From: JAYUHK01 sp043767025
GTDB taxonomy: Bacteria; Bacteroidota; Bacteroidia; Chitinophagales; Saprospiraceae
Assembly: GCA_043767025.1 (NCBI GenBank)
Contig: JAYUHK010000207.1
Span: 1-30,118 of the forward strand
Direction of reading: 5' to 3'
Length of the DNA stretch: 30,118 nucleotides
Part shown: in pieces, positions 15,618 through 25,900 of the stretch
Layout: each line of letters opens with the position of its first letter
Numbering within the stretch: the first letter of the stretch is position 1
Position numbers and translations under genes: made by a program
The notes under the pieces: model-generated
Seen by the model: the letters and a program-made list of their open reading frames with translations, nothing else
What the model was told of the DNA's origin: nothing
The model's database searches: none

Positions 15618-18600
15618 CTAATTTGTTATCGTCATTTTGCGGGTTGCGGTGGAAGCCGCAGAGCGCAACTGGTAGTAAAGTAATTTACCGTTGGCGGACA
15701 AATCATTTTTATTGATTTTGAAGGCATTGTAACCTTTTCCAAAATCACCTTTCACAGCATAAAGCGTTTTGCCATCGGTGTCAAAGATAGTCAAAGTAGC
15801 TTCGCCCGACTCTGGCAAGTTGAACCCAATCGTAGTGTTTTCTTGAAACGGATTGGGTTCGTTTTGGTACAACTCAAACCCATTGGCGGTGCTGTTGCTG
15901 CCGTCGCGGTGTTGGAATTGTAAATCCATATCGAGCAAATCTGTATTTTGGTTGTACGCTTCGGCAGCCGTGTAGCGAGAGTTGAGCGATAGCGCGCGAC
16001 TCAAGCTGATGTCTGTGTTGGCACGAACAACGATACTGAAAAGTGCTTCTTTGTGCGCATTGAAATCAAGAGCTTGGTTGCCGTTCCAGCTGGCGGTAAT
16101 TGCGCCTTCCGAAAGCAGCGATAAGCCAAAGTTTTCTTTGCTCAACGAAGAATAGTTTGTTTTTAGGTCTATAAAATTAATCGCGGTTTTGTCAAAATTC
16201 AAAGTAAATTGATAACCTTGTACTGTTGGGACAGCCTCTCCTCTAAAATCAATGGTATAGGTTTCGCCTGCTTTGAGCATTTTTTCCGCCGTTGTGAGGT
16301 GGAAAGTGCCAACTGCATTGTGTTCCTCTGTGCCTAAAAGACTATTCGGAGTGGCAGAATTGTTTACGTCACCGATTTTGATACCTACAAAATCGGACTG
16401 CATATCATGGTCGAGATTGCTCACGGACATGACTTCGGGGAAAATACTTGCAAACGGATTGCTTGGGTCTGGAAAAACAAAATGTTTATCCACGAAACGC
16501 CAAGACGTGTTATCCGTAAAATTATCATCAAGATGCAAAATCAATTTGCGCAGTTGCACCATGTCAAAAGTAGTCACTGTTCCAGACTTATTGATGTCGG
16601 CAGCAATGATTTTGTAAGGCGACGAAAGCGGCGCGACACCCAAAATATGTCTGCTGATAAGCACCAAATCGTAAGTAGTGACTCCATTGACGGGGTTCAA
16701 GTCTTTTTCAGGTGTCACCGTGTAGCTGCTGCCAGTCGGTAAGCCCAAGAAGGAGAAAACACCCGACGGACCTGTAAAGAACGAATTGCTGTTGCTCGTG
16801 ACATTTACTTTTACTTGCTCTACATTATCGCCCATTTCGGTCTGCACCAAACCTGCGATGTTGGCGGCAGTCAGCGATGTTGGCGTACAGCCGTTAAAAT
16901 TCGTAACAGCAACCTGTGTTTGGCAATAATCAAAATTTCCAGCTTGGTCAATTACATACATTCTAACGTTTGCTATTCCTTGCACTAAATCGCAAGGGAA
17001 GATATTGACGAAAGTAGGCAACGAAAGCGGATTCGTGCTGACAGGTACTGGATTTATCGGCGCGAGGCAAGGCGCGTTGGTTGAGCTTACAGGTAGCGAC
17101 GGATTGTAGTTCGGATTAGCACTTCTCTGATACGCCAATTCTAATCTGATTCTCAAATTTGAGTTGGAAGTACAATTATCAAAACTGTTGTTGTTGAAAT
17201 GCGCACTATCCAAACGTACCATACAAGCTGGCGGCATCATCAAAGCCGTAGTAGCTACGAAGCACACAGGCGTAGGTTTTTTTCCGTCGCGCACCGTGAT
17301 AACTCTCGACATTGTGGTTGCGTTTCCGCAGCCGTCTTGTGCCGTGTAAGTAACAGTGTATCTACCAGCTCCTATGGTGAACGGTCCATATCCTGAAACC
17401 GTAGCTCCGCCCGCTCCCAAATTACTGGACACAGTGACGGTAACGACTGGACTGCAATCAATCGCAATGGGACGAATAAGCTGTAAGGTTGCGCTGCAAT
17501 TCGCATCAAGAATATTGACAATAGTATCCTCCAAGACGGTAGCAAATACAGGAGCGGAATTATCTATTACCTTGATGGCTTGTGTATATGTCCATCTGAA
17601 TGTGCTGCCCGGAATATTTGCTTGGCACCAATCTATGACTTTCCAAGTACGGAGTATTTTGTAGCACGGTGCGGCAGGATTATTGATGTTTTGGACGAGT
17701 CTGAAAGTATCTGACTCAACACCTACAAAAATTTGATCGCAACTGCCCGAAATAATTACTGGTCTGCCAGTAACATTGGGACTCAAATCACCTGCAAGAC
17801 AATTTGAGCTGGTAATAGTAGTATCGCGAGGCCAAATAACGCCGTCCGTAGCATCTGCATTGGTGGCATCAATGTCATTGATGTAAAATGGACGCGAATT
17901 TTGGACGGTGATTGTTTGCGTAGCAGTCGCAGTGCGCCCGCCTCCGTCGGTTGCTGTGAAGGTACGAGTTAAGACTCCTATGCCGCAGCTTGTAACAGTA
18001 GAAGTAAAAGTTTGCGAAACACTTACGGTACAGTTGTCGGAAGCAACGCCGTCCAGACCAACATTTACGCCCGAGTTTACGGCTGGTATTTCATAAATAT
18101 TCACCAAAACTGGGTTTTGCGTCTGACCGTTTGTGACTACGGTACCGAAATTTGCGTTCAAAAAAGGAACTGTCAATCCCGGATTGCTCTGAAGAATGTA
18201 GCTGCCACAATCTACGGTCACGCTCGGTGGAGCGGTAATAGTTGGCGCGACTTTGTCTTCTACGATTGCATTGACCATACAAATATTGCTGTTGCCGCTG
18301 CAATCTACAACGCGTAAGATAATCATGCTATTGCCGATGTCTCTGCAAGTAAAATTAATAAATGGTTTGAAATCTGCATCAGTTTCGCCTGCCATGCGGC
18401 GCACTTGAAATACATTCGATAGGCAGCAGTTGTCGAAGCTACCTTCGTCAAATACATTCGCCAAAACGTGTGACGTGTCAGCAGTTGTCAGACTGATAGA
18501 AGTATTTTGGCGACAAATAGCGACTGGCTGCGTCAGGTCACGGACTTGAAGCGGGCGAGTAGCGGTGCTAAAGTTGCCACATCCGTCGGTCGCACGATAT

Positions 18601-21600
18601 ACAATAGTATAGTTGCCAGCAGGAATGGACGTATTGGTGGTACCAGAGTTACCCATCAAATTTACAGTTACAAGCGTACTATCAGGCAGAAGTGGCTGGC
18701 GAATCAAAACCACGCTTGCGCTAATGGAGCTAATTTTTGAGCAACCATCTACAACTAATACATTCGGAATAGTGACAAATGCAGAGCAAGAATTAAAACT
18801 CGAAGTTGCTCTCAACGTATCCGTTTGCAAGACATTGATAACTGGCGGAACGGTGTCTAATACAATAATTAGTTGGTTCAAAATAACCCATGTGTTGGCG
18901 CAGGCATCTTGTATTAACCAAGTGCGAGCGATTTTTTTCGTATTTGCGGAGCATAAGGTATCTACCACATCAGAATAAACCACATTCACGTTGCAATAAG
19001 TATTCGGGCGCAAATCCGTAGTGTCAATATATGGATTAGCAGTCGTGCCATAAGGTGGCGTATTGCTCGTCGGAATCAATAATTGCGGATAGCCAGTGAA
19101 TGTAGGTGTTGTATTAGCTGAACAGTTATACAGAGTATCGTTGTTGATATAGACCAAAGATTGATTGATAAGCGGACGATTCACGGTAATGGTTTGGACG
19201 CAAGAAGCGGTATAGCCAGAGTTGTCTGTGGCAATGAATGTCCTAAAAATGGAATTCGTAGGGCTGCAAAAACTTCCAGCAATAAAATCTGAATGAATAA
19301 CAGACCGAATACCAGAACAATCAGTAGCGGTTGCATTTCCCAACGCAAAAATTGTAGTGTCCTGACCGCAGTAAATACTTACATTGGCAGGGCAAGTGAT
19401 AGTCGGAGGAGTTTTGTCTTCTACTTTTACATTCGCCCAACAAGAATTTCCAGAACAATTATTGAAAACTTGAGCCGTCAAGGTTTGTCCAACATTTGCA
19501 AAAGTAATGATATTGTTTGGTATGATTACGCCGCCATTGGAAAGTACCAACGAGTACAAACCCGCAAGAGAAGTGTCAATCACCGAAACGGTGCGAGGAG
19601 TTAAAGTGTCCATACAAGTACCTCTTATAGAAACATTGACATTGAAACAGTTGGGCAATTTTGGCGCACCGATGGTAACAGCTACCGTAATCGGTAATCC
19701 CGGACAACCGTTTAATGTTGGTGTGACGGTGTAGGTAACAACAGCATTCACCGTCGTTGAGGTGTTTGTCAATATCTGCGCAATAGTAGAGCCAGAGCCT
19801 GCACTAAAACCAGTTGCAGAGCCACTCGTAAGAGCAGCTGTCCAATTAAAAGTAGTACCAGCTATCGCACTTGTCAGTTGGATATTGGTAGCAGTTACGC
19901 TACAAATTACTTGTGCAGCAGGAGTCGCGATTACATTCGGAACTGGACGCACCGTAATAGCCGCAGTAGTAGGAGTACCAATACAACCAAACTCGCTCTT
20001 TGGCGTGATGGTGTAAGTAACCGTGGCATTTACTGTTCCTGTATTTGTCAAAGTTTGAACGATTGGAGAACCCATGCCAGGTGTAGTATTTCCAGTTGCT
20101 GCACCTGCGGTCACTGCCGAAGTCCAAGCGTATGTAGTTACGCCGGGTACTGCTTTGGAGTCAGAAAGCACAATCGGAGCAGAAGCTACGCCACTGCAAA
20201 CGAATTGCGCAGCAGGAGCTGCAACAGCCGCAGGAAAAGGACGCACAATAATGGTCGCAGTAGTAGGAGTACCGACACAACCAAACGCGCTTGTTGGCGT
20301 GATGGTGTACGTTACTGTTGCATTAGCGTTGGTAGTATTCGTCAAAGTTTGAACGATTGGAGAAACTGAACCAGAGGTATTTCCAGTTGCTGTGCCTGCT
20401 GTCACTGCCGAAGTCCAAGCGTAAGTAGTTGCGCCGAGTACTGCTTTGGAATCAGAAAGCACAATCGGAGCAGAAGCTACGCCACTGCAAACGAATTGCG
20501 CAGCCGCCACAGCAATAGCCGCAGGGAAAGGACGCACAGTAATGGTCGCAGTGATAGGATTACCTACACAACCAAACGCACTCATTGGCGTGATGGTGTA
20601 CGTAACCGTAGCGTCAATCGCACCAGTATTTGTCAAAGTCTGAATAATTGGAGAACCCATGCCAGAAGCATTATTTCCAGTTGCTGTGCCTGCGGCTGCC
20701 GAAGTCCATGTATAAGTAGTGCCAGTCAATACATCAGAAAGCACAATCGGGGCAGACGGTATCCCACTACAAACGGATTGAGTAGTTGGAGTCGCCGTCG
20801 CCGCAGGGGAAGGATGCACAGTTACAGTCACTATAATTGGGTTTCCTACACAGCTGCCGTCTGTAACGTCAGCAGTCGGAGTGATGGTGTAAGTTACTGT
20901 TTCATCAACAGTTCCCGTATTTACGAGTGTTTCGGCAATCGGAGTTCCCGAGCCGCCTGTCGCCGTAAAGCCAGTTACATTCGCAGAGCTACCTGATGCC
21001 GTCCAGTTGAATGTCGTAGTACCCGCCAATCCTGTTGTTTCTGTAAGCATAATTGGTGTAAACGGAATCGCAGTACAAACCGTCTGTGTGACTGGCGTTG
21101 CAGCTGCCACTGGTTTCGGATTGACAGTAAGCGTTGCTGCCACTGGCGTACCTACGCAAGTTCCGAGTTTCGGAGTGATATTGTAAGTAACTGTTCCGGG
21201 TATTATACCCGAGTTTATAATAATGTCGGCGATAGGAGAAGAGTTGCCTACCGCATTGGTATTGCCCGTAAGAGCACCAGTGACAGCAGAAGCCCAGTCA
21301 TAGGTAATACCCGGCGAAGCGGGTGTTGGTACCAAAACTATATTAACGGACTGTCCGCTACAGATAGGGGTCACACTTGGAGTCGCCACCAATGTAGGAA
21401 TCGGATTGACCGTAATTACTACACTAACTGGCATACCGACACAAGTGTTTGCGCCAGTCGGCGTGATAGTATAAGTGACTGTTTCGACGGTTGTACCCGA
21501 GTTTGTCAATGTGTTCATAATCGGAGAAGTGGTACCAGAAGCCGCGTTACCTGTGAGGGTAGCTGCGCTCGAAACCGAAGTCCAAGCGTATGTACTACCT

Positions 21601-22649
21601 GCGAGTTGGTCTGTAAAAGTGACATTGGTAATGCCGCCAGTGCAAAGAGTTACATCGGGAGAAACCACCAATTTTGGTGCAGGATTGACGGTAACAGTTG
21701 CTGTGACGGGCGTTCCCGGACAGCCATTTGCCGTAGGCGTGACGGTGTAAGTAACGACTGCGCTTGCTGCGCCAGTATTTACCAGTACGTCTGTTATCGG
21801 ACCTGCGCCTGCGCCAGCCGCAAAACCAGAGGCGGTCGGCGTGGTGTTGGCTGCCGTCCATGTGTAACTCGTTCCAGCCACTGCATTCGGGTTGGCGAGT
21901 ACGACATTTGTTGGTAAGCCGCTACAAATAGGAGCAGCAGGTGTTTGAGTCGCTGTTGCATCTGGAATAGGATTGACGGTGACGATTACGTTGGCGGTAT
22001 TACCTGCGCAACCGCCCGCAGAAGAAGTAACTGTATAGGTCACTGTTTCGACGGCACTGCCGGGATTGGTCAGCGTTTGAGCGATAGAAGCCCCAGAACC
22101 AGCCGAAAAACCTGCGACCGCACCAGTGCCAACTGCTGTCCAACTAAAAGTTGTTCCGGGTGTTACGTTAAGTTCATAGAGTGCAATCTCTGTAGGTAAT
22201 CCACTGCAGATTGTTTGCGAAGTGGGTATTATTACGGGTGTTGTAGAACCAATTACGGTTACAGGACGCGTGAAAGACAAGCCACTTGGGCAAGTATATT
22301 TAATTATATACATACCTACACCAGCAAGACTTGGATTGAAGGTAGCGGTCGAAAAATTGGGTACGCCCATCGTAAAACCTGGTGTTGGAGTAGGTGTGAT
22401 TGACCAAATTCCGGCTGTGCCAGTAGCACAAGGAGCTGCGGTGAGGTTGTAAGCTGTTGCATTAGAAGTACAAACCGAAGCGGGTAGAGTACTCGTTATT
22501 TGCGCCCATGCGTTGTTGCCTACGGCTAAAATAAGACAAAAGGCAAGTATGGTTTTAAACCAAAAACTTCGAGCAGACGGCGGCAGTATCCAGTTGGACG
22601 AAAGCGCATCGTGGCTCGAAAGGTTAGTAAATGAATTTATGTTTTTCAT
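15618..22649 (-). CDS. Giant T9SS-secreted modular protein 2 with PKD-like repeat array
   Basis: The product is 2343 residues from ATG 22649; a TTG 60 bp upstream is in frame but adds nothing. A signal peptide with a long basic N-region is cleaved at AWA|QITS (after 49). Residues about 129-1000 are nine tandem PKD-like repeats of about 95-97 residues, each with ICSG, Y.WT, PI..TLTNTG, TVTYTITP, GC.G.P and TVTV.P. Then come HYR/Ig-like modules (CWANVKVEDKTPPTITCP, KIARTWLIQDAC, YKILRTWKVIDWCQ), a block nearly identical to giant protein 3 (residues 1789-1946), a dockerin-like segment with ADINKSGTVTTFD, LLGTEEHNAVG, a cohesin-like domain (about 2103-2250) and a T9SS sorting domain from FELYQNEPNPF. 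The rod-like array suggests a long surface fibre or adhesin. It shares the domain order of gene 1 but is convergent to it. Confidence 0.9.
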   Translation of the reverse strand: MKNINSFTNLSSHDALSSNWILPPSARSFWFKTILAFCLILAVGNNAWAQITSTLPASVCTSNATAYNLTAAPCATGTAGIWSITPTPTPGFTMGVPNFSTATFNPSLAGVGMYIIKYTCPSGLSFTRPVTVIGSTTPVIIPTSQTICSGLPTEIALYELNVTPGTTFSWTAVGTGAVAGFSAGSGASIAQTLTNPGSAVETVTYTVTSSAGGCAGNTANVIVTVNPIPDATATQTPAAPICSGLPTNVVLANPNAVAGTSYTWTAANTTPTASGFAAGAGAGPITDVLVNTGAASAVVTYTVTPTANGCPGTPVTATVTVNPAPKLVVSPDVTLCTGGITNVTFTDQLAGSTYAWTSVSSAATLTGNAASGTTSPIMNTLTNSGTTVETVTYTITPTGANTCVGMPVSVVITVNPIPTLVATPSVTPICSGQSVNIVLVPTPASPGITYDWASAVTGALTGNTNAVGNSSPIADIIINSGIIPGTVTYNITPKLGTCVGTPVAATLTVNPKPVAAATPVTQTVCTAIPFTPIMLTETTGLAGTTTFNWTASGSSANVTGFTATGGSGTPIAETLVNTGTVDETVTYTITPTADVTDGSCVGNPIIVTVTVHPSPAATATPTTQSVCSGIPSAPIVLSDVLTGTTYTWTSAAAGTATGNNASGMGSPIIQTLTNTGAIDATVTYTITPMSAFGCVGNPITATITVRPFPAAIAVAAAQFVCSGVASAPIVLSDSKAVLGATTYAWTSAVTAGTATGNTSGSVSPIVQTLTNTTNANATVTYTITPTSAFGCVGTPTTATIIVRPFPAAVAAPAAQFVCSGVASAPIVLSDSKAVPGVTTYAWTSAVTAGAATGNTTPGMGSPIVQTLTNTGTVNATVTYTITPKSEFGCIGTPTTAAITVRPVPNVIATPAAQVICSVTATNIQLTSAIAGTTFNWTAALTSGSATGFSAGSGSTIAQILTNTSTTVNAVVTYTVTPTLNGCPGLPITVAVTIGAPKLPNCFNVNVSIRGTCMDTLTPRTVSVIDTSLAGLYSLVLSNGGVIIPNNIITFANVGQTLTAQVFNNCSGNSCWANVKVEDKTPPTITCPANVSIYCGQDTTIFALGNATATDCSGIRSVIHSDFIAGSFCSPTNSIFRTFIATDNSGYTASCVQTITVNRPLINQSLVYINNDTLYNCSANTTPTFTGYPQLLIPTSNTPPYGTTANPYIDTTDLRPNTYCNVNVVYSDVVDTLCSANTKKIARTWLIQDACANTWVILNQLIIVLDTVPPVINVLQTDTLRATSSFNSCSAFVTIPNVLVVDGCSKISSISASVVLIRQPLLPDSTLVTVNLMGNSGTTNTSIPAGNYTIVYRATDGCGNFSTATRPLQVRDLTQPVAICRQNTSISLTTADTSHVLANVFDEGSFDNCCLSNVFQVRRMAGETDADFKPFINFTCRDIGNSMIILRVVDCSGNSNICMVNAIVEDKVAPTITAPPSVTVDCGSYILQSNPGLTVPFLNANFGTVVTNGQTQNPVLVNIYEIPAVNSGVNVGLDGVASDNCTVSVSQTFTSTVTSCGIGVLTRTFTATDGGGRTATATQTITVQNSRPFYINDIDATNADATDGVIWPRDTTITSSNCLAGDLSPNVTGRPVIISGSCDQIFVGVESDTFRLVQNINNPAAPCYKILRTWKVIDWCQANIPGSTFRWTYTQAIKVIDNSAPVFATVLEDTIVNILDANCSATLQLIRPIAIDCSPVVTVTVSSNLGAGGATVSGYGPFTIGAGRYTVTYTAQDGCGNATTMSRVITVRDGKKPTPVCFVATTALMMPPACMVRLDSAHFNNNSFDNCTSNSNLRIRLELAYQRSANPNYNPSLPVSSTNAPCLAPINPVPVSTNPLSLPTFVNIFPCDLVQGIANVRMYVIDQAGNFDYCQTQVAVTNFNGCTPTSLTAANIAGLVQTEMGDNVEQVKVNVTSNSNSFFTGPSGVFSFLGLPTGSSYTVTPEKDLNPVNGVTTYDLVLISRHILGVAPLSSPYKIIAADINKSGTVTTFDMVQLRKLILHLDDNFTDNTSWRFVDKHFVFPDPSNPFASIFPEVMSVSNLDHDMQSDFVGIKIGDVNNSATPNSLLGTEEHNAVGTFHLTTAEKMLKAGETYTIDFRGEAVPTVQGYQFTLNFDKTAINFIDLKTNYSSLSKENFGLSLLSEGAITASWNGNQALDFNAHKEALFSIVVRANTDISLSRALSLNSRYTAAEAYNQNTDLLDMDLQFQHRDGSNSTANGFELYQNEPNPFQENTTIGFNLPESGEATLTIFDTDGKTLYAVKGDFGKGYNAFKINKNDLSANGKLLYYQLRSAASTATRKMTITN
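16814..17283 (-). repeat. Block shared with giant gene 3 at high nucleotide identity (copy in gene 2)
   Basis: It aligns without gaps to 24174-24643 at a constant offset of 7360. I counted 16 differences in 16814-17110, and 16993-17063 is identical over 71 bases. A short, more diverged stretch (about 17111-17210) is followed by a second near-identical stretch to about 17283. Flanking parts of the two genes are clearly more diverged. Confidence 0.85.
19655..22262 (-). repeat. Nine tandem PKD-like coding repeats, about 290 bp each
   Basis: Nine units of about 290 bp are seen in translation. Units 7 and 8 are exactly 291 bp apart over a shared stretch: 20161-20213 and 20452-20504 are identical over 53 bases. 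The outer units are far more diverged, which indicates recent duplication or conversion inside the array. Confidence 0.85.
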
Positions 22650-22809
22650 ATTTTTTGTTAAAAATAAAATAAATTTGAGAATAGGGGAGTGAGGCGCAGT
22701 CCAACGCAAATTGGCTGCACGGCTGCACGAACAAATAGGTTTTCAGGTAAGGTATGAAATGAAATCAATTTCATTTTCTTTCGAAAGTATATTGTTGGAT
22801 TTTGACTCG

Positions 22810-22876
22810 TATAGTTTCGCCGGTGGGAGCCGCACATCCCAAAGGCGGCGTCCCAATCCGGACTCCCGAAACTATA
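22810..22876 (-). other. Structured element between giant genes 3 and 2
   Basis: TATAGTTTCG/CGAAACTATA closes the element. Inside are GGGAG/CTCCC and a CCGC/GCGG stem when read on the minus strand. It lies about 160-230 bp upstream of the gene 2 ATG. It could be a leader RNA structure for gene 2 or belong to the 3' end of gene 3. Also in this gap are the palindromes AAATGAAAT-CA-ATTTCATTT (22757-22776) and CTTTCGAAAG (22778-22787). Confidence 0.5.
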
Positions 22877-22906
22877 AAATATCTTCATTTTCTCAACTCC
22901 TCCGCA

Positions 22907-22964
22907 CGCTCCAAAGGTGAAATTTTGTAGTATTGCTACTGCAAAAACTCTTGCCTTTGGAACG
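22907..22964 (-). terminator. Nested hairpin after giant gene 3
   Basis: On the minus strand CGTTCCAAAGG pairs with CCTTTGGAGCG over 11 bp (one U-G pair), enclosing a second TTTTGCAGTA-type stem. It begins 22 bp after the gene 3 stop. No T-run follows, so it may be a transcript 3'-end structure rather than a classical terminator. Confidence 0.5.
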
Positions 22965-22986
22965 TTTGAGAGGGGTATGGAAAGTA

Positions 22987-25900
22987 TTACTCAATGATAA
23001 TCATCTTCTTGGTGGCGGTGTTGGTAGCGGTACTTAACTGGTAGTAAAGCACGCCCGTTGCGTCCAATTCAGATTTGTTGATGTTAAACTCGTTGTAGCC
23101 TTTTGCGAAGCCATTCGTCCAAGTTTTTAGCGTTCTGCCTGCTGCGTCCATGATGATTAGCGTAGCGTCGCCTGCTGTTGGAAGGTTGAATCCGACCGTA
23201 GTTTTGCTGTTGAAAGGATTGGGTTGGTTTTGATACAACTCAAAATTATTAGCACTTACTACGCCTGTTGATTTATTGAATTGTAAATTTACGTCCAATA
23301 ATTCGGCTTGTGTGTTGTAGGCTTCTGCTGCCGTGTAGCGTGAGTTGAAGTGCATTGCGTTGCTCAAAGCAATCGCGTGATTCACTTTGAAAGTCAAGCT
23401 GAACACGACTGTTTCATCTTTCACGGAGGTAGCTGCGCCGTTCCAACTGGACGTGATTACGCCTTCGCTTGCCATTGTGGTTCCAAAATTTTCTCTCGTC
23501 AAGCTGTTCAGTTCTCCTGTTTTTATATCTGCGAATGTCAATGCGTTGGCATCAAAATTCAGCGTAAATTGAAATCCTTGCGTGTTGCGAAGGTCTTTGG
23601 CACGAAAATCAACGGTCACATTTTCGCCTGCCTGTAGAGTTTTGTCTGCTACGTTGAAGTTGAGCGTGCCGACGGCGTTGTGTTCTTCGGTACCAAGAAG
23701 TGTGTTAGCGGAGGCGGTTGCATTTACGTCACCGATTTTGACTCCTACGAAGTTTATCGCGTCGTTCATGTTGGCAGCCGTCACGCTGTGCGCTTCCGGA
23801 AACGGACTTGCAAACGGGTTGCTCGGATTCGGGAATACAAAACTTTTATCCACAAATCTCCATGAAGTATTGTTGGTAAAGTTGTTGTCAATGTGGAGAA
23901 TTAGCTTGCGCAACTCTACCATATCCAAAGTTGTAATCGTACCTGACTTATTGATGTCGGCAGCAATCATTCTGTAAGGGCTTCCTAATTGCTCAATACC
24001 CAAGATATGGCGGCTCATCAATACCAAGTCGTAAGTAGTTACGCCATTGAGCGGGTTCATATCTTTTTCTGCATTGACGGTATAGTTACCGCCGTTAGAT
24101 ATATTGAAATTGAACGCACCATTGGCTCCAGTCGTGAAAGGCAGCGTGTTTGCCATATCTATGCGCACAGACGCTTGCTCTACATTGTCGCCCATTTCGG
24201 TTTGCACCAAACCTGCGATGTTGGCGGCAGTCAGCGATGTTGGCGTACAGCCGTTAAAGTTCGTAACAGCGACCTGTGTTTCGCAGTAATCAAAGTTCCC
24301 AGCTTGGTCGATTACATACATTCTGACGTTTGCTATTCCTTGCACTAAATCACAAGGGAAGATATTGACGAAAGTAGGCAACGAAAGCGGATTCGTGCTG
24401 ACAGGTACTGGATTTATCGGCGCAAGACAAGGCGCGTTGGTTGAGCTTACTGGCAGCAACGGATTGTAGTTTGGATTGGCTGGTCTTTGGTACGCCAGTT
24501 GCATTCTTATTCTCAAATTGCTTTCGCCTGTGCAGTTGTCGTAGCTTCGGTTGTTGATGTGGAACGTATCCAAACGCACCATACAAGCTGGCGGCATCAT
24601 CAAAGCGGTAGTGGCTACGAAGCAAACTGGCGTAGGTTTTTTTCTATCTCTTACTATAATATTTACGTTGCACGCAGCTACGTTGCCGCAGTTGTCGGAT
24701 ACAGAATATTGAGCAGTATAAGTGCCGACTGGTACATTGAAGAATGTTTTATCGTTGTTGTCTGTGCCTCCTGTCCCTGCTGGGAAGTTAGTCGTCACGT
24801 TATAAGTCAAAGTCTGGTTAGGACAGTCGGTGGCGGTGATAGTCGGTAGCGTAAGCGCATCTTTGGTGCAGCCCGAGTTTTGAATATCTACCAAAATGTC
24901 CGAAGTAGGGCAGTTGTTGATAACTGGTACGGTAGTGTCAATTACTTTGATAGCTTGCGAATAAGTATATCTCCAAGTTACTCCCGGGATATTTGCTTGG
25001 CACCAATCTACGACTACCCAAGTACGGAGTATTTTGTAACAAACCGACTGCGTATTTCCATTCGGAAGAATATTGAATATCTCATCTTCGTAAGTCGTAA
25101 GCACTTGGTCACAACCATCGCTGGTGATGATGGGAGTTCCAGTTACCGACGGAGCAGTATTGACAGTCGTGCAGTTGGTGAGTGTCGTTGTAAAGTCTGC
25201 GGGCCATACGATGTCTGTGTTGCCGTTGAAAGGCGCAGAGTTTCGCACCGTGATAGTCTGGCTCGCGGTTGCAGTTCTGCCGCAAGGGTCAGTCGCAACC
25301 CATGTGCGGACGATAGTTCCTACGCCGCAGCTGTTCAAGTTGTTTGTGAAAGTTGGAGCTACTGTTACGCTGCAATTATCGTTTGCTACGCCGTCCAGTC
25401 CTACCAATACGTTGTTGTTTGTTCCGTCCCCAAAAATATTTACCAGCACTTGGCTCGGCGCAGTTGGTGCGATGACCACTTTTCCGAAGTTAGTCGCTAA
25501 GTAAGCGTTTGTCAAACCCTGTCCAAAATTGTAGCTTCCGCAATCTACCGTCACGCTCGGTGGCGCAGAGATAGTTGGTGGTACTTTATCTTGCACTGTC
25601 ACGTTTATCATACAAGTATTGTAATTGCCGTGACAATCATAAACTCTTAATACCACTTGGATAGGAGTCGGATTGGTACAAGAAGTGGAAGCGTCCGCAC
25701 AAGTGAAATCAATATACGGTTTGAAGAAAGTAGTGTCTTCCGTCATTCGGCGCACTTCAAAGCGACCGATGCAGCAGTTGTCAGCACTTCCTTCGTCGAA
25801 AGTAGATGCCAAAACGCGTGAATACGTGTCAGAAGTCAAAGAAACAACCGTATTGGTTCTACAGATTGCCACAGGCGGAGTCAAATCTCGCACGATGACT

